From positions 1 through 64,000 of the forward strand of contig NZ_QYUK01000011.1 in NCBI RefSeq assembly GCF_003590945.1: a stretch of 64,000 nucleotides of DNA, in the 5' to 3' direction. The notes beneath the pieces are model-generated. The model was not told the origin of the DNA. It saw nothing but the letters and a program-made list of their open reading frames with translations, and searched no databases. A program made the position numbers and the translations under genes. Source of the stretch: Oleomonas cavernae. Lineage in GTDB: Bacteria; Pseudomonadota; Alphaproteobacteria; Zavarziniales; Zavarziniaceae. Positions 45,540-53,830 of this stretch are shown here, piece after piece. The stretch's first letter is position 1. Every line of letters starts with the position of its first letter.

Positions 45540-45544
45540 CCGGG

Positions 45545-46192
45545 TCAAAGGCCGATGAGGCGCGGCAGCGCGCCCATGTCGTCGAAGGTTTCCGCCCCGG
45601 CGGCGGCCAGCAGGGCGGCATCGGTATCGCGGGCAAAGCCCAGGGCACGCATGCCGGCGGCAACCGCGCCGGTGACGCCGGGCACGCTGTCCTCGACCAC
45701 GACGGTCGCCTCGGGCGCCAGACCCATGCGCCGCGCCGCCAGCAGGAAGAGATCGGGGGCCGGCTTGCCCCGCGCCACCTGCACGGCCGAAAACAGCCGG
45801 TCGCCGAACAGCGGGCGCAGGCCGGTCAGGCCCAGGGTCAGTTCCATCTTGTCGGGCGAGCCCGAGGAGGCGACACAGGTGGCGATGCCCGCCGCCAAGA
45901 TCCGCTCGATCGCCGCGCGCACGCCGGGGATGGCCTGAAGCTCTGCCCGGAAACAGGCATAGGTCTTGGCCTGGAGGGCGGCCAGCCAGCCTGCGGGCAG
46001 GGGCCGGCCGGTCATCGCCTCGATCCGGGCCATGACCGATGTCATCGACAGGCCGACGAACTGTGCCCGGCTGCCCGCCTCGTCCATGGGCAGCCCCAAG
46101 GCCGTGACCGCCTCGCCCAGGCAACGGTTGGCCGGGCCTTCGGAATCGACCAGCACGCCGTCGCAATCGAAAATCACCAGGGACGGCCGCAA
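45545..46192 (-). CDS. HAD family hydrolase (beta-phosphoglucomutase/GPH-like)
   Basis: 215 residues. HAD motif I is FDCDGVLVDSEG, motif II is VASSGSPDKME, motif III the Lys in RGKPAPDLFLLAA, motif IV VVEDSVPGV. It hydrolyses or transfers phosphate from a small phosphorylated metabolite, probably a sugar phosphate or phosphoglycolate. The start is probably TTG 46192 (GGAGG 7 bases upstream, giving RPSLVIFDCDG). The in-frame ATG at 46228 lies almost in the palindromic repeat and has no ribosome site. Confidence 0.9.
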   Translation of the reverse strand: MRPSLVIFDCDGVLVDSEGPANRCLGEAVTALGLPMDEAGSRAQFVGLSMTSVMARIEAMTGRPLPAGWLAALQAKTYACFRAELQAIPGVRAAIERILAAGIATCVASSGSPDKMELTLGLTGLRPLFGDRLFSAVQVARGKPAPDLFLLAARRMGLAPEATVVVEDSVPGVTGAVAAGMRALGFARDTDAALLAAAGAETFDDMGALPRLIGL

Positions 46193-46230
46193 TGCGTTAC
46201 CTCCAGGAAGTTCTCGTTGCAGCGGCATGG

Positions 46231-46341
46231 TGCGTCCTTCGAGACGGCCCTCCGGGCCTCCTCAGGATGAGGACGTTCTTTGTGGCAGAAAAGTCCTCCT
46301 CATCCTGAGGAGCCCCCGCAGGGGGCGTCTCGAAGGACGCA
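46231..46341. repeat. Palindromic repeat, family B
   Basis: TGCGTCCTTCGAGACG and CGTCTCGAAGGACGCA outer arms with the CCTCAGGATGAGG inner arm, between two minus-strand genes. Confidence 0.8.
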
Positions 46342-46367
46342 ACGCCCGTTGTCCGGGGGCTGACTTA

Positions 46368-47546
46368 TCACAACCCCAACTGCCGCGCGGCCAGGTCGCG
46401 CATGATTTCTTCCGAGCCGCCGCCGATCGCGTTCACCCGCACCTCGCGATAGATGCGCTCGGTCTTGGTGCCGCGCATGTAACCGGCGCCGCCCAGGATC
46501 TGCATGGCCTCGCGGGCGCAGAATTCCATGGTCAGGGTCGCCTGGTTCTTCAGCATGCAGATCTCGGCGATCGGCGCATCGCCCTGGTCGACCCGCCAGG
46601 CCAGGTTCTCCAGCATGCACTTCGTCGCCTCGATGCGCATGGCCATGTCGACGATCTTGTGCCGGATCACCTGGTGATCGGCCAGGCGCTTGCCGAAGGT
46701 GGTGCGCTGGCGCGCCCAGGCGATGGCCTCTTCCAGGGCCACCCGCGCGAAGGCGTTGGCGCCGGCGGCCAGGCCGATGCGCTCGCCGTTGAAATTGCGC
46801 ACGATGCCGAGGAAGCCGGCGTTCTCCGGCCCCACCAGGTTCTCCGCCGGGACCTCGACATTGTCGAAATAGATCGCGGCGGTGTCCGACATCCACCAGC
46901 CCATCTTTTTGAGCGGCGTGCGGGTGATGCCGGCGCGGTCCATCTCGATCAGCAACAGCGAGATGCCGCCAAAGCCCTTGCCGCCGGTGCGCACCGCGGT
47001 GGTGAGATAGTCGCAGCGCATGCCTGACGTGATGAAGATCTTCGAGCCGTTGACGATGTACCTGTCGCCCTCGCGCCGCGCCGTGGTCTGCAGGTTGGCG
47101 ACGTCCGAGCCGCCCGAGGGTTCGGTGATGCCAAGCGCGGAGATCTTCTCGCCCGCCATGATCCCGGGCAGCACGCGCGCCTTCAATTCGTCGGAGCCCA
47201 GGGCCGCGATCGGCGGCGCGCCGATGCCATGGGTCATCAGGCCGGCGATCAGGCCGCCTGCCCCGGCGCGGGCCAGTTCCTCGGTCGCGACGATCGAATG
47301 GAAGATGTCGGTGCCCTCGATGCCGCCGTATTCCTCCGGGAAGCCCATGCGCAGCAGGCCGATCTCCGAGGCCTTTTTATAGAGCTCGCGCGGGAAGGTG
47401 CCGGCTTCATCCCATTCGTCGACGAAGGGGGCGACATGCTCGTCCACCCACCGGCGCAACTGGGCGCGGTAGGTGTGATGCTCTTCCTTGAAATAGGGGC
47501 TGGGCACCGGCTTCAGCAGCGGGTCGAACAGGGACATGTCGGTCAT
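46368..47546 (-). CDS. Acyl-CoA dehydrogenase family protein
   Basis: 392 residues with all family blocks: GFPEEYGGIEG, ALGITEPSGGSDVANLQTTA, the IFITSGMRCDYL loop, RTTFGKRLADHQVIRHK, and the C-terminal ILGGAGYMRGTKTERIYREVRV with GGGSEEIMRDLAARQ. It resembles citronellyl- and short/branched-chain acyl-CoA dehydrogenases (AtuD-like); this is a tentative assignment. ATG 47546 has GGAGGAGAGACC upstream. It is divergent from the DUF4412 pair across a 209-base gap with two CRP-like palindromes. Confidence 0.94.
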   Translation of the reverse strand: MTDMSLFDPLLKPVPSPYFKEEHHTYRAQLRRWVDEHVAPFVDEWDEAGTFPRELYKKASEIGLLRMGFPEEYGGIEGTDIFHSIVATEELARAGAGGLIAGLMTHGIGAPPIAALGSDELKARVLPGIMAGEKISALGITEPSGGSDVANLQTTARREGDRYIVNGSKIFITSGMRCDYLTTAVRTGGKGFGGISLLLIEMDRAGITRTPLKKMGWWMSDTAAIYFDNVEVPAENLVGPENAGFLGIVRNFNGERIGLAAGANAFARVALEEAIAWARQRTTFGKRLADHQVIRHKIVDMAMRIEATKCMLENLAWRVDQGDAPIAEICMLKNQATLTMEFCAREAMQILGGAGYMRGTKTERIYREVRVNAIGGGSEEIMRDLAARQLGL

Positions 47547-47661
47547 GGTCTCTCCTCCATCGGCCTTGCCGACGCTTATCATTTTGGCCCAGGGTGCCCT
47601 GGGTGGCGGGGGTCTGCAAGCACCCCGCCGAGACGCCAGGATGACGCGACGGTGACGGGTC

Positions 47662-47677
47662 TGTGACCGCCGTCACC
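47662..47677. promoter_or_regulatory. CRP-like palindrome 1 before the DUF4412 pair
   Basis: TGTGACCGCCGTCACC, i.e. TGTGA-N6-TCACc with GTGAC/GTCAC arms. It lies 26 bases upstream of a perfect second site and 78 bases before the first DUF4412 start. Confidence 0.5.
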
Positions 47678-47687
47678 GCGCCGGAAT

Positions 47688-47703
47688 TGTGAACCATGTC
47701 ACA
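47688..47703. promoter_or_regulatory. CRP-like palindrome 2 before the DUF4412 pair
   Basis: TGTGAACCATGTCACA is a perfect TGTGA-N6-TCACA core, 52 bases before ATG 47756. It is the same core as the box at 4997. Confidence 0.6.
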
Positions 47704-47755
47704 GTGGCGACAGGTCACGAATCGCCATGTCGCCGCCCGTATTCAGGGGAAAATC

Positions 47756-48396
47756 ATGCGTTGCCTTGCCTTGTTCGTCGTCGCCGTCCTGCCCTTCACG
47801 TTCCGCACCGAGCGGGCGGATGCGGCCGCGGACAGCCAGATGGTGCCCAAGGTCGACTACAGCGCCACCTACACGATCGAGCCCGATGGCGAGACCATGA
47901 CCATGGCCCATCACGACGGCATCATCCGCCTGGAAATGGGCGCGGCCGGCGAGGCGATCGCCATCCTGCTGGAGCCGTTGGCGCACCGCGCGATCATGCT
48001 GATGCAGGGCATGGCGATCGAGCTCGACACCCGCCAGGGCAGCCCCGGCATCTCGGCCAAGCCCGGCGTCGGTCCCGGCGATGTCCTGGGCGGTTCCCGC
48101 ATCGACCCGACCCCGCTGGGGAGCAAGACCATCGCCGGCCTCACCTGCGTGGTCTATGACGCCATCTGCAACGCCGGCGGCGAAGAGGTCCATTCCAGGG
48201 TCTGCCTGACGCCCGACAATGTGATGCTCGAATCCGTTTCGACGGACCCGGGCAAGCCCTTCACCATGACCGCGACCCAGGTTTCGATCGCCCCGCAAGA
48301 CCCCGCGCGCTTCAGCCCTCCCGCCGGTGTCCAGGTGATGAGCATGGATCAGATGATGCAGGGGATGGGGGAATGCCCGGTTTGCCGGTCAGGTGA
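47756..48396 (+). CDS. DUF4412-type secreted protein, first copy (frameshift at 3' end)
   Basis: The restored protein has 213 residues. A signal peptide (CLALFVVAVLPFTF, cleavage near ADA) is followed by a domain with PKVDYSATYTIEPDGETMTM and VCLTPDNVMLESVS, as in DUF4412 proteins. As written the frame runs on into the next gene and gives an apparent 481-residue fusion. Adding one base to the G run at 48367-48371 instead ends the protein as MMQGMGGMPGLPVR at TGA 48394-48396, matching the end of the second copy (MMQGLGG...). ATG 47756 is chosen because it gives a full signal peptide. Function unknown; probably periplasmic. Confidence 0.75.
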
Positions 48397-48475
48397 GGGA
48401 ACCGGCACCCGCCCCGGCGATTTATCACCGAGGGGCGGTCGTGGCAGTATCGGCGCTCGCTCAGGAGGATCCGCC

Positions 48476-49141
48476 ATGAGTCGCCTTGCCACCCTCGCCG
48501 CAACGACCGCGCTTTGCGCCCTGGCCGCCTTGCCCGCCGCGGCCGATCCGCTGCCCCTGCCCAAGGTCGACTATGCCGCCACCTACACCGTGACGCCGGG
48601 CGGGCAGACCATGCAACTGGCCCATCACCAGGGCTTGATGCGCATGGACATGACCGAGCGGGGCCAGCCCATGACCGGATTCATGAACCTGCACACCAAC
48701 CGGATGTTCGTGCTGCTGCAATCGCCGATGCTCATGGCCTTCGAGATGGACATGTCCCAGCCCATCCCCGGCGCCCCGGGGGCGGCCGGCGGCATGAGCC
48801 CGCAGAAGATGATGACCGAGGCCGACGTGACCCTGACCCGGATCGGCACCAGGACCATTGCCGGGGTCGGCTGCACCTTCTATGACGCGATCGGCACCCT
48901 GGGCAAGGACCGGGTCGATGCCAAGGTCTGCCTGACCCCCGACAATGTGCTGCTCTATTCCGAGACCGTCGACCAGGGCAAGACCTATGTGGTCACAGCC
49001 ACCCGTGTCTCGCTCACCCCGCAGGACCCCGGCCGCTTCCAGGTGCCGGCCGGTGTCCCGATCATGCCGGCGGAGCAGATGATGCAGGGACTGGGCGGGA
49101 TAGGCGGGCTGGGCGGCCTCCGCATCCCGGGGCTGAACTAG
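48476..49141 (+). CDS. DUF4412-type secreted protein, second copy
   Basis: 221 residues. It has its own AGGAGGA ribosome site and a clear signal peptide (LATLAATTALCALAALPAAA), so it is a separate gene. PKVDYAATYTVTPGGQTMQL, GMSPQKMMTEADVTLTRIGT and VCLTPDNVLLYSETVD align with the first copy; the two arose by tandem duplication. A Met/Gln-rich C-terminus (MMQGLGGIGGLGGLRIPG) is odd. Two Cys pairs could form a disulfide after export. No function is known. Confidence 0.82.
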   Translation: MSRLATLAATTALCALAALPAAADPLPLPKVDYAATYTVTPGGQTMQLAHHQGLMRMDMTERGQPMTGFMNLHTNRMFVLLQSPMLMAFEMDMSQPIPGAPGAAGGMSPQKMMTEADVTLTRIGTRTIAGVGCTFYDAIGTLGKDRVDAKVCLTPDNVLLYSETVDQGKTYVVTATRVSLTPQDPGRFQVPAGVPIMPAEQMMQGLGGIGGLGGLRIPGLN

Positions 49142-49179
49142 GCAGCCGTTCCGCCGCATCGCGCCTTGGTGCAACATGG

Positions 49180-49290
49180 TGCGTCCTTCGAGACGCCACG
49201 TGCCGTGGCTCCTCAGGATGAGGTAAGTCTTTTTGCCACAAAGATTCTCCTCATCCTGAGGAGGCCCAAAGGGCCGTCTCGAAGGACGCA
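49180..49290. repeat. Palindromic repeat, family B
   Basis: TGCGTCCTTCGAGACG and CGTCTCGAAGGACGCA arms with inner CCTCAGGATGAGG/CCTCATCCTGAGG, between convergent genes. Confidence 0.8.
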
Positions 49291-49309
49291 GGGTGTTCCT
49301 GCCGGCGCC

Positions 49310-50800
49310 CTAGCGCGGATCGAAGCTGTTCTGCCCGCCCGACGAGGTGACCTTGCCCTTCCTGCCGATGGCTTCGCCGTCGAGCAGCCAGTCCAGCACC
49401 TCGCGGTCGCCCGGCGTGTTGGCGGCGAAGCGGCTGCCGTCTTCCAGGCGGCCGATGACGATGCCCAGATAAGGCTCGCCGTCGCGGCCGTGGACCACCG
49501 TGTAGGTCTCGATCTTGGCGTTGCCGTTGGCCTCCTCGACGATCACCGGCTTGGGATCGGCGTCGATCTCGGCCTGGTAGGTCTTGGGATCCTTGCGCTC
49601 GAACGCCTTCATCGGCGGCTCGGTCGAATAGATTCCGGCCGCATGCTTGGTGATGTACCAGCCGTTGGCGGTGACCAGGCCGTATTTGCCCGGGTTGGCG
49701 CGCAGGCACCGGGCCATCTCCGCGATCGAATGCATGACGTAATTGTTCCCGGCGCCGCCGAAATAGGGCAGGCCGCCGGTCACGGTCAGCGGCTTCTCGT
49801 CGACTTCGGGCAGGGCCAGTTCCTGCTTGGCGATCTGCACCGCCGAGGGGAAGCAGGAATAGATGTCGAAGAAGTCGATATCGGCCACGGTCTTGCCGGC
49901 CATGGCAAAGGTCTCGCGGCCCACGGTGCGGATGGCGGGCGAGGAGTGGTAGTTCACCCGTTCCAGCACGTACCAGTGATCCTTGGCATCGGCGCAACCA
50001 TGCAGGTACACCCAGTTGGCTTCGGGCACGCCCAGGCGCCGGGCCTGCGCGACCGAGGTCATGATGACCGCGGCCGACTGGTCGACCTCGATGATCGAAT
50101 TGACCAGCTTGGTATAGGGATAGCCGACGAAGCGGTTCTTGGCGCTGGGCGTGGTCAGTTCCGCCGCGCTGCGCTCGATCGGGAACCAGGCCAGCGGGTT
50201 GGCGGCGGCGACCTTGGTGAAGGGCGCGAACAATTCGCCGATCTTGACCAGGTGGGCCTTCTGGCTGCGCCCGCGCTTGGCCCGGATCGCGTTCTCGAAC
50301 ATCGGGTAGACGTTGACCGGCGGGAACATGCTGTGGGCCAGTTCCGTGGGCAGGGAGCCATTGCGGTCCTCCTCCGTCAGGGTGACCGTGCCGAAGGGGA
50401 TGGAAACGCCACTACGCTGGGCCTTGGTGATGGTCGCCAGGACTTCCACACCGGTCAACAGGGCCAGGCGGCATTCGCCCTTGGCGATCCTTTCCGCCGT
50501 CTCGTTGACCAGCATCTGGGGCGAGTTGCCGCCGACCGAGGTCAGGTGCTTGTCGGCCGGGTGAGCGCCCAGCGCCTCGGCCAGGGTGGCGACGGGATCG
50601 TCGAAGTGACCTGAGAGGAAACGCACCACGCCCAGGCGGTCGATCTCGGCCAAGCCCGCCGCGCCGATGCCGGCATCCTCGGCCGCCAGGCGCGCCGCCT
50701 CGGCCATCATCGCGATGGGGCCGCGCGCCACCAGCGGGTCGACATCCTTCTGGGTAACCTGGCCGGTGCCGATCAGCACCGGTGTAAACTCGTCGGACAT
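49310..50800 (-). CDS. Thiolase-like acetyl-CoA acetyltransferase (long form)
   Basis: 496 residues, longer than normal thiolases. N-terminal thiolase half with VTQKDVDPLVARGPIAMMAEA and GGNSPQMLVNETAERIAKGE at the place of the nucleophile (Ser/Asn-rich rather than CxS), C-terminal half with DIDFFDIYSCFPSAVQIAKQ and GGLPYFGGAGNNYVMHSIAE, then a small OB-like C-terminal domain (YTVVHGRDGEPYLGIVIGRL). This is the SCP2-thiolase-like group annotated as acetyl-CoA acetyltransferase. Because the usual N-terminal Cys is not obvious, activity is uncertain. ATG 50800 follows GGGAGAGAGTA. Last gene of the minus-strand lipid operon. Confidence 0.85.
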   Translation of the reverse strand: MSDEFTPVLIGTGQVTQKDVDPLVARGPIAMMAEAARLAAEDAGIGAAGLAEIDRLGVVRFLSGHFDDPVATLAEALGAHPADKHLTSVGGNSPQMLVNETAERIAKGECRLALLTGVEVLATITKAQRSGVSIPFGTVTLTEEDRNGSLPTELAHSMFPPVNVYPMFENAIRAKRGRSQKAHLVKIGELFAPFTKVAAANPLAWFPIERSAAELTTPSAKNRFVGYPYTKLVNSIIEVDQSAAVIMTSVAQARRLGVPEANWVYLHGCADAKDHWYVLERVNYHSSPAIRTVGRETFAMAGKTVADIDFFDIYSCFPSAVQIAKQELALPEVDEKPLTVTGGLPYFGGAGNNYVMHSIAEMARCLRANPGKYGLVTANGWYITKHAAGIYSTEPPMKAFERKDPKTYQAEIDADPKPVIVEEANGNAKIETYTVVHGRDGEPYLGIVIGRLEDGSRFAANTPGDREVLDWLLDGEAIGRKGKVTSSGGQNSFDPR

Positions 50801-50826
50801 TACTCTCTCCCCTGATTTTCTATTGC

Positions 50827-50921
50827 CGTCATCCCGGCGAAGGCCGGGATCCACCGATGGGGAGCACTGGAGCAGACCCGTATTGCCACGCCAGTGGATC
50901 CCGGCCTTCGCCGGGATGACG
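50827..50921. repeat. Palindromic repeat, family A
   Basis: CGTCATCCCGGCGAAGGCCG and its complement flank a 45-base spacer within the lipid operon. Confidence 0.75.
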
Positions 50922-50933
50922 AATTCGAGCTGG

Positions 50934-51728
50934 TTACATCAGTTCCGAAATCGGCGCCTCGGTGCGGTCGTAGCCGGCGTCGGGCGTGATCACCAGCCAT
51001 TGGCCGTCGGCGCGATCCTCCAGCCAGGGCTGGACCATCACCGGCGGGTTGGCCCGCGCGCGTGCCACCGCGTCGGCCACCGTGTTGTCCCGCGCCAGGA
51101 TCGAGAGGTTCATGCGGGTCGGGAAAATCACCGAGCGCTTGCCGCTGATGCCGTCCGCGATCGCCTGGCCCGGGTTGATCCAGATGCTGTCGACCGTCTC
51201 GCCGCCGTCGTGCAGGGCCAGTTGATCGGCCGGCGCCGTGGCCAGGAAGAAGTGGGTGTCGAAACGCTTGGGCATGAAGCTGGGCGTTACCCAATGGGAA
51301 TAGCGGGTGAGGCGGTCGAGGGCCAGGGTCAGGTCCTCGGCCGCGAGCATCTCCTGGATGCCGATCTCGCCCTTGGCCATGGGACCCCGCCAGCGCGCCT
51401 CGATCTGCGCTAGGCGGGCGGCATCGACCAGGGAGTCGCTGCCCTTGGGGCCCGCCAGCAGCACGCCGCATTCCTCGAAGGCTTCGCGGATGGTGGCAAC
51501 CGCGAAGGGGATCAGCTCGGGCGTCAGGTCCGGGGTGGGCGAGAGATGGGCCGCCACGCCGGGATCGCTGTCGCGTTTGTCGACCTTGCCGCCGGGAAAC
51601 ACCAGGGCCCCGGCGGCAAAATCGATCTGATGGTGCCGCTGGACCATGAAGACCTCCAGCCCCGCTGCGCCATCGCGCAGCAGGAGCACGGTGGCGGCGG
51701 GAAGCAGCCGGTCGTTGGCACCGCTCAT
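50934..51728 (-). CDS. NUDIX hydrolase (NUDT19/CoA-diphosphatase-like)
   Basis: 264 residues. The Nudix box is spread over ALVFPGGKVDKRD and IREAFEECGVL, with a long insertion between the two halves, as in NUDT19-type enzymes. These cut CoA or acyl-CoA diphosphate bonds, which fits a lipid operon. It starts 4 bases after the MaoC gene stop. ATG 51728 is plausible (the following MSGANDRLLPAATVLLL begins the domain directly). Confidence 0.87.
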   Translation of the reverse strand: MSGANDRLLPAATVLLLRDGAAGLEVFMVQRHHQIDFAAGALVFPGGKVDKRDSDPGVAAHLSPTPDLTPELIPFAVATIREAFEECGVLLAGPKGSDSLVDAARLAQIEARWRGPMAKGEIGIQEMLAAEDLTLALDRLTRYSHWVTPSFMPKRFDTHFFLATAPADQLALHDGGETVDSIWINPGQAIADGISGKRSVIFPTRMNLSILARDNTVADAVARARANPPVMVQPWLEDRADGQWLVITPDAGYDRTEAPISELM

Positions 51729-51732
51729 GGCA

Positions 51733-52586
51733 TCAATCCTTGATCACGGCTTTGCCGTTGTTGATGGCGATCACGTCACGCTCCACCACGCGGGTGCGGA
51801 ACGAGATCACGTTGCCGTCCTGCCACATCTGGGTCTCCAGCGTCTCGCCCGGGAACACGGGGGCCGAGAAGCGGGCATTGAACTCGACGATACGCGAGGG
51901 ATCCCAGCCGCAGTAGGCCTCGGTGACGGCGCGGCAGGCATTGCCATAGGTTGCCAGGCCGTGGAGGATCGGCCGGGGGAAGCCCGCCATCTCGGCAAAG
52001 CCGGGATCGGCGTGCAGCGGGTTGCGATCGCCCGAAAGGCGATAGATCAGCGCCTGCGACGGCAGGGTCTTGTAGGCGACCGCCGTCTCGTGCGCCCGCT
52101 CGGGCAGCTTGTGCGGCTCGGGCCCGCCGCCGGCCGGGCCGCCGAAGCCGCCGTCGCCGCGGGCAAAGATGGTCATGCCGATGGTGATCAGCTTGATCCC
52201 CGTCGCCTTGTCGCGGATCTCGGTTTCCAGCAGGATGATGGCGCCCTTGCCGGCACCCTTGTCGTAACAGCCGGTGACCTTGCCCGTGCATTCGATCTCG
52301 CCCTCGTAGGGCAGGGGGTTGTGCACCACCAGGCGTTCCTCACCGTGCACGACCATGATGAAGTTCACGCCCGAATTGGCCAGGATCGTGTTGTCCCAGG
52401 CGACCACGGTGGCCTGCGAGGGCAGGACCTTGAGGCCGTTCTCGTAGACGAAGGGAAGTTCGTCCCGGTTCATCGGGTCGAGGCCCAGCCCCACGCCCAG
52501 GGCATAGAGCATGGTCTCGCGGTCGGTGTATTTGACGGTCCAGGGGCCGGACGTCATCCCATGATCTGCTCGTGGTCGATGGCCAT
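51733..52586 (-). CDS. MaoC-like (R)-specific enoyl-CoA hydratase 2, frameshift near the start
   Basis: About 284 residues if restored. Two hot-dog halves; the catalytic hydratase-2 motif is in the second (YRLSGDRNPLHADPGFAEMA, then FPRPILHGL) around residues 195-220. It resembles the hydratase part of peroxisomal MFE-2 and hydrates 2-enoyl-CoA to 3R-hydroxyacyl-CoA. The best ribosome site (GAGGAGAGAGATC) precedes ATG 52586, which encodes MAIDHEQIMG and then TGA. One extra base in the CCC run at 52558-52560 joins it to MTSGPWTVKYTDRETMLYAL. Otherwise translation would begin at 52557 without a ribosome site. Confidence 0.87.
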
Positions 52587-52617
52587 GATCTCTCTCCTCG
52601 TTGCTTTTGTTATCGGG

Positions 52618-53748
52618 TCATTGGGTCAACAGGCGCCCGGTACGATGGGGCAGGGGGACCGGCCCGGCCACCTTGGCCGCCGGCAGGCCCGGCCGCGCCA
52701 GGGCATGGCCGGCGCGGGCGAACAGAATGCCGCTGGCCCGGCTGACCAGCGGGGTGCGGGCGCCGGTGGCGGGGTTCAGGATCTCGGCCACCAGGTCGCC
52801 CGCCGCGACCGTGGCACCGGCCGCCTGCTTGAACAGCAGCACGCCGCCGTGCGGGCATTCGATGATGTCGGTGCCGTCCAGCGGGGTGGCGGCGCACAGG
52901 GCCTTGGGCAGCGGGCCGGGGTCGGCATCGATCAGGCCGCGCCGGCCCAGAAAGCGGAACAGGGCGGCGGCATCGGCGCTCGCCAGGTCGTCGCTCACGT
53001 CCCGGTCGCCGCGCAGCTCGACCGTGGCCGACAGGCAGGCGGCGGGAATCGCGGCCTTAGGGAAGCGCTTGGCCAGTTGCCACCAGATGCCGCCCACCGC
53101 CTCGTCGAAGGGTTCGCCGCCCGAGACCTCGGCGGTCAGCACCGCCTGGGCCTGCAACTCGGCCGCCAGGTCGGCGGCGCCGGGCCACAGGGCGGTGCCC
53201 AGATAGAGGTGCATCACCGCTTCATCGTCGCAATGCAGGTCCAGGGCATAATCGGCATCGACGCTCAGCCGCATCAATTCCAGGCGCAGGTGGTCGACCT
53301 CGCTCCTGGGGTTGATGGCGGCCAGCAGGCGGTTCGCCTCGGCCCGGATCAGGGCGACATTGGCGCCGGCGTCGGGCCCCAGCCTGTCCGACAGGGCATC
53401 GCCGATCGGCGCGGCCAGATCGGGATACAGCCGGTTGAAATTGCCCAGAGAGTCGAATTCGTAGCGGCCGGCGTGCTTGCCGAACAGGTATTGCGACAGG
53501 CCGATGGGATTGGCGTAGGGCACCAGGATGATGTCGCCGGTGATCCGGCCCGCCGCCGCGGCCTGATCCAGCAGGGCCAGCAGGTGCTGCATGACCACCA
53601 GGCCGGGCAGTTCATCGGCGTGCAGCCCGGTCTGGAGATAGGCCTTGGGGCCGCGGCCCGGCGAGCCATAGCGATGGACGGTGATCTGGCGCGCGGTGCC
53701 GGGGCTGGACGACATCAGCGGGATGATCTCGGTCTGCCGCGCCTGCAC
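52618..53748 (-). CDS. Succinylglutamate desuccinylase/aspartoacylase-family (M14) protein
   Basis: 376 residues. Zinc ligands of the family are visible as TGLHADELPGL (His, Glu) and ALDLHCDD (second His); EVSGGEPFDEAVGG follows. The C-terminal third is a small beta-domain. It removes acyl groups from an amide or related bond; substrate unknown. The start is probably GTG 53748, behind GGGAGAGACGAC and just downstream of a LiuR-like palindrome; ATG 53715 is an alternative. First gene of the operon M14, MaoC, NUDIX, thiolase-like. Confidence 0.85.
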   Translation of the reverse strand: MQARQTEIIPLMSSSPGTARQITVHRYGSPGRGPKAYLQTGLHADELPGLVVMQHLLALLDQAAAAGRITGDIILVPYANPIGLSQYLFGKHAGRYEFDSLGNFNRLYPDLAAPIGDALSDRLGPDAGANVALIRAEANRLLAAINPRSEVDHLRLELMRLSVDADYALDLHCDDEAVMHLYLGTALWPGAADLAAELQAQAVLTAEVSGGEPFDEAVGGIWWQLAKRFPKAAIPAACLSATVELRGDRDVSDDLASADAAALFRFLGRRGLIDADPGPLPKALCAATPLDGTDIIECPHGGVLLFKQAAGATVAAGDLVAEILNPATGARTPLVSRASGILFARAGHALARPGLPAAKVAGPVPLPHRTGRLLTQ

Positions 53749-53761
53749 GTCGTCTCTCCCA

Positions 53762-53777
53762 CTGCCGTTAACGTCAG
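53762..53777. promoter_or_regulatory. LiuR-like palindrome before the M14/MaoC/NUDIX/thiolase-like operon
   Basis: CTGCCGTTAACGTCAG contains the GTTAAC core and CGTTAACGTCA of the site at 31601 (13 of 16 positions). It ends 14 bases upstream of the GTG start of the first gene, so it overlaps the promoter or leader. Confidence 0.5.
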
Positions 53778-53830
53778 CCTTCGTGCAACGCTGCATAGGG
53801 CATGTCAAGCCGGGTGGGCAGGACGTCGCG

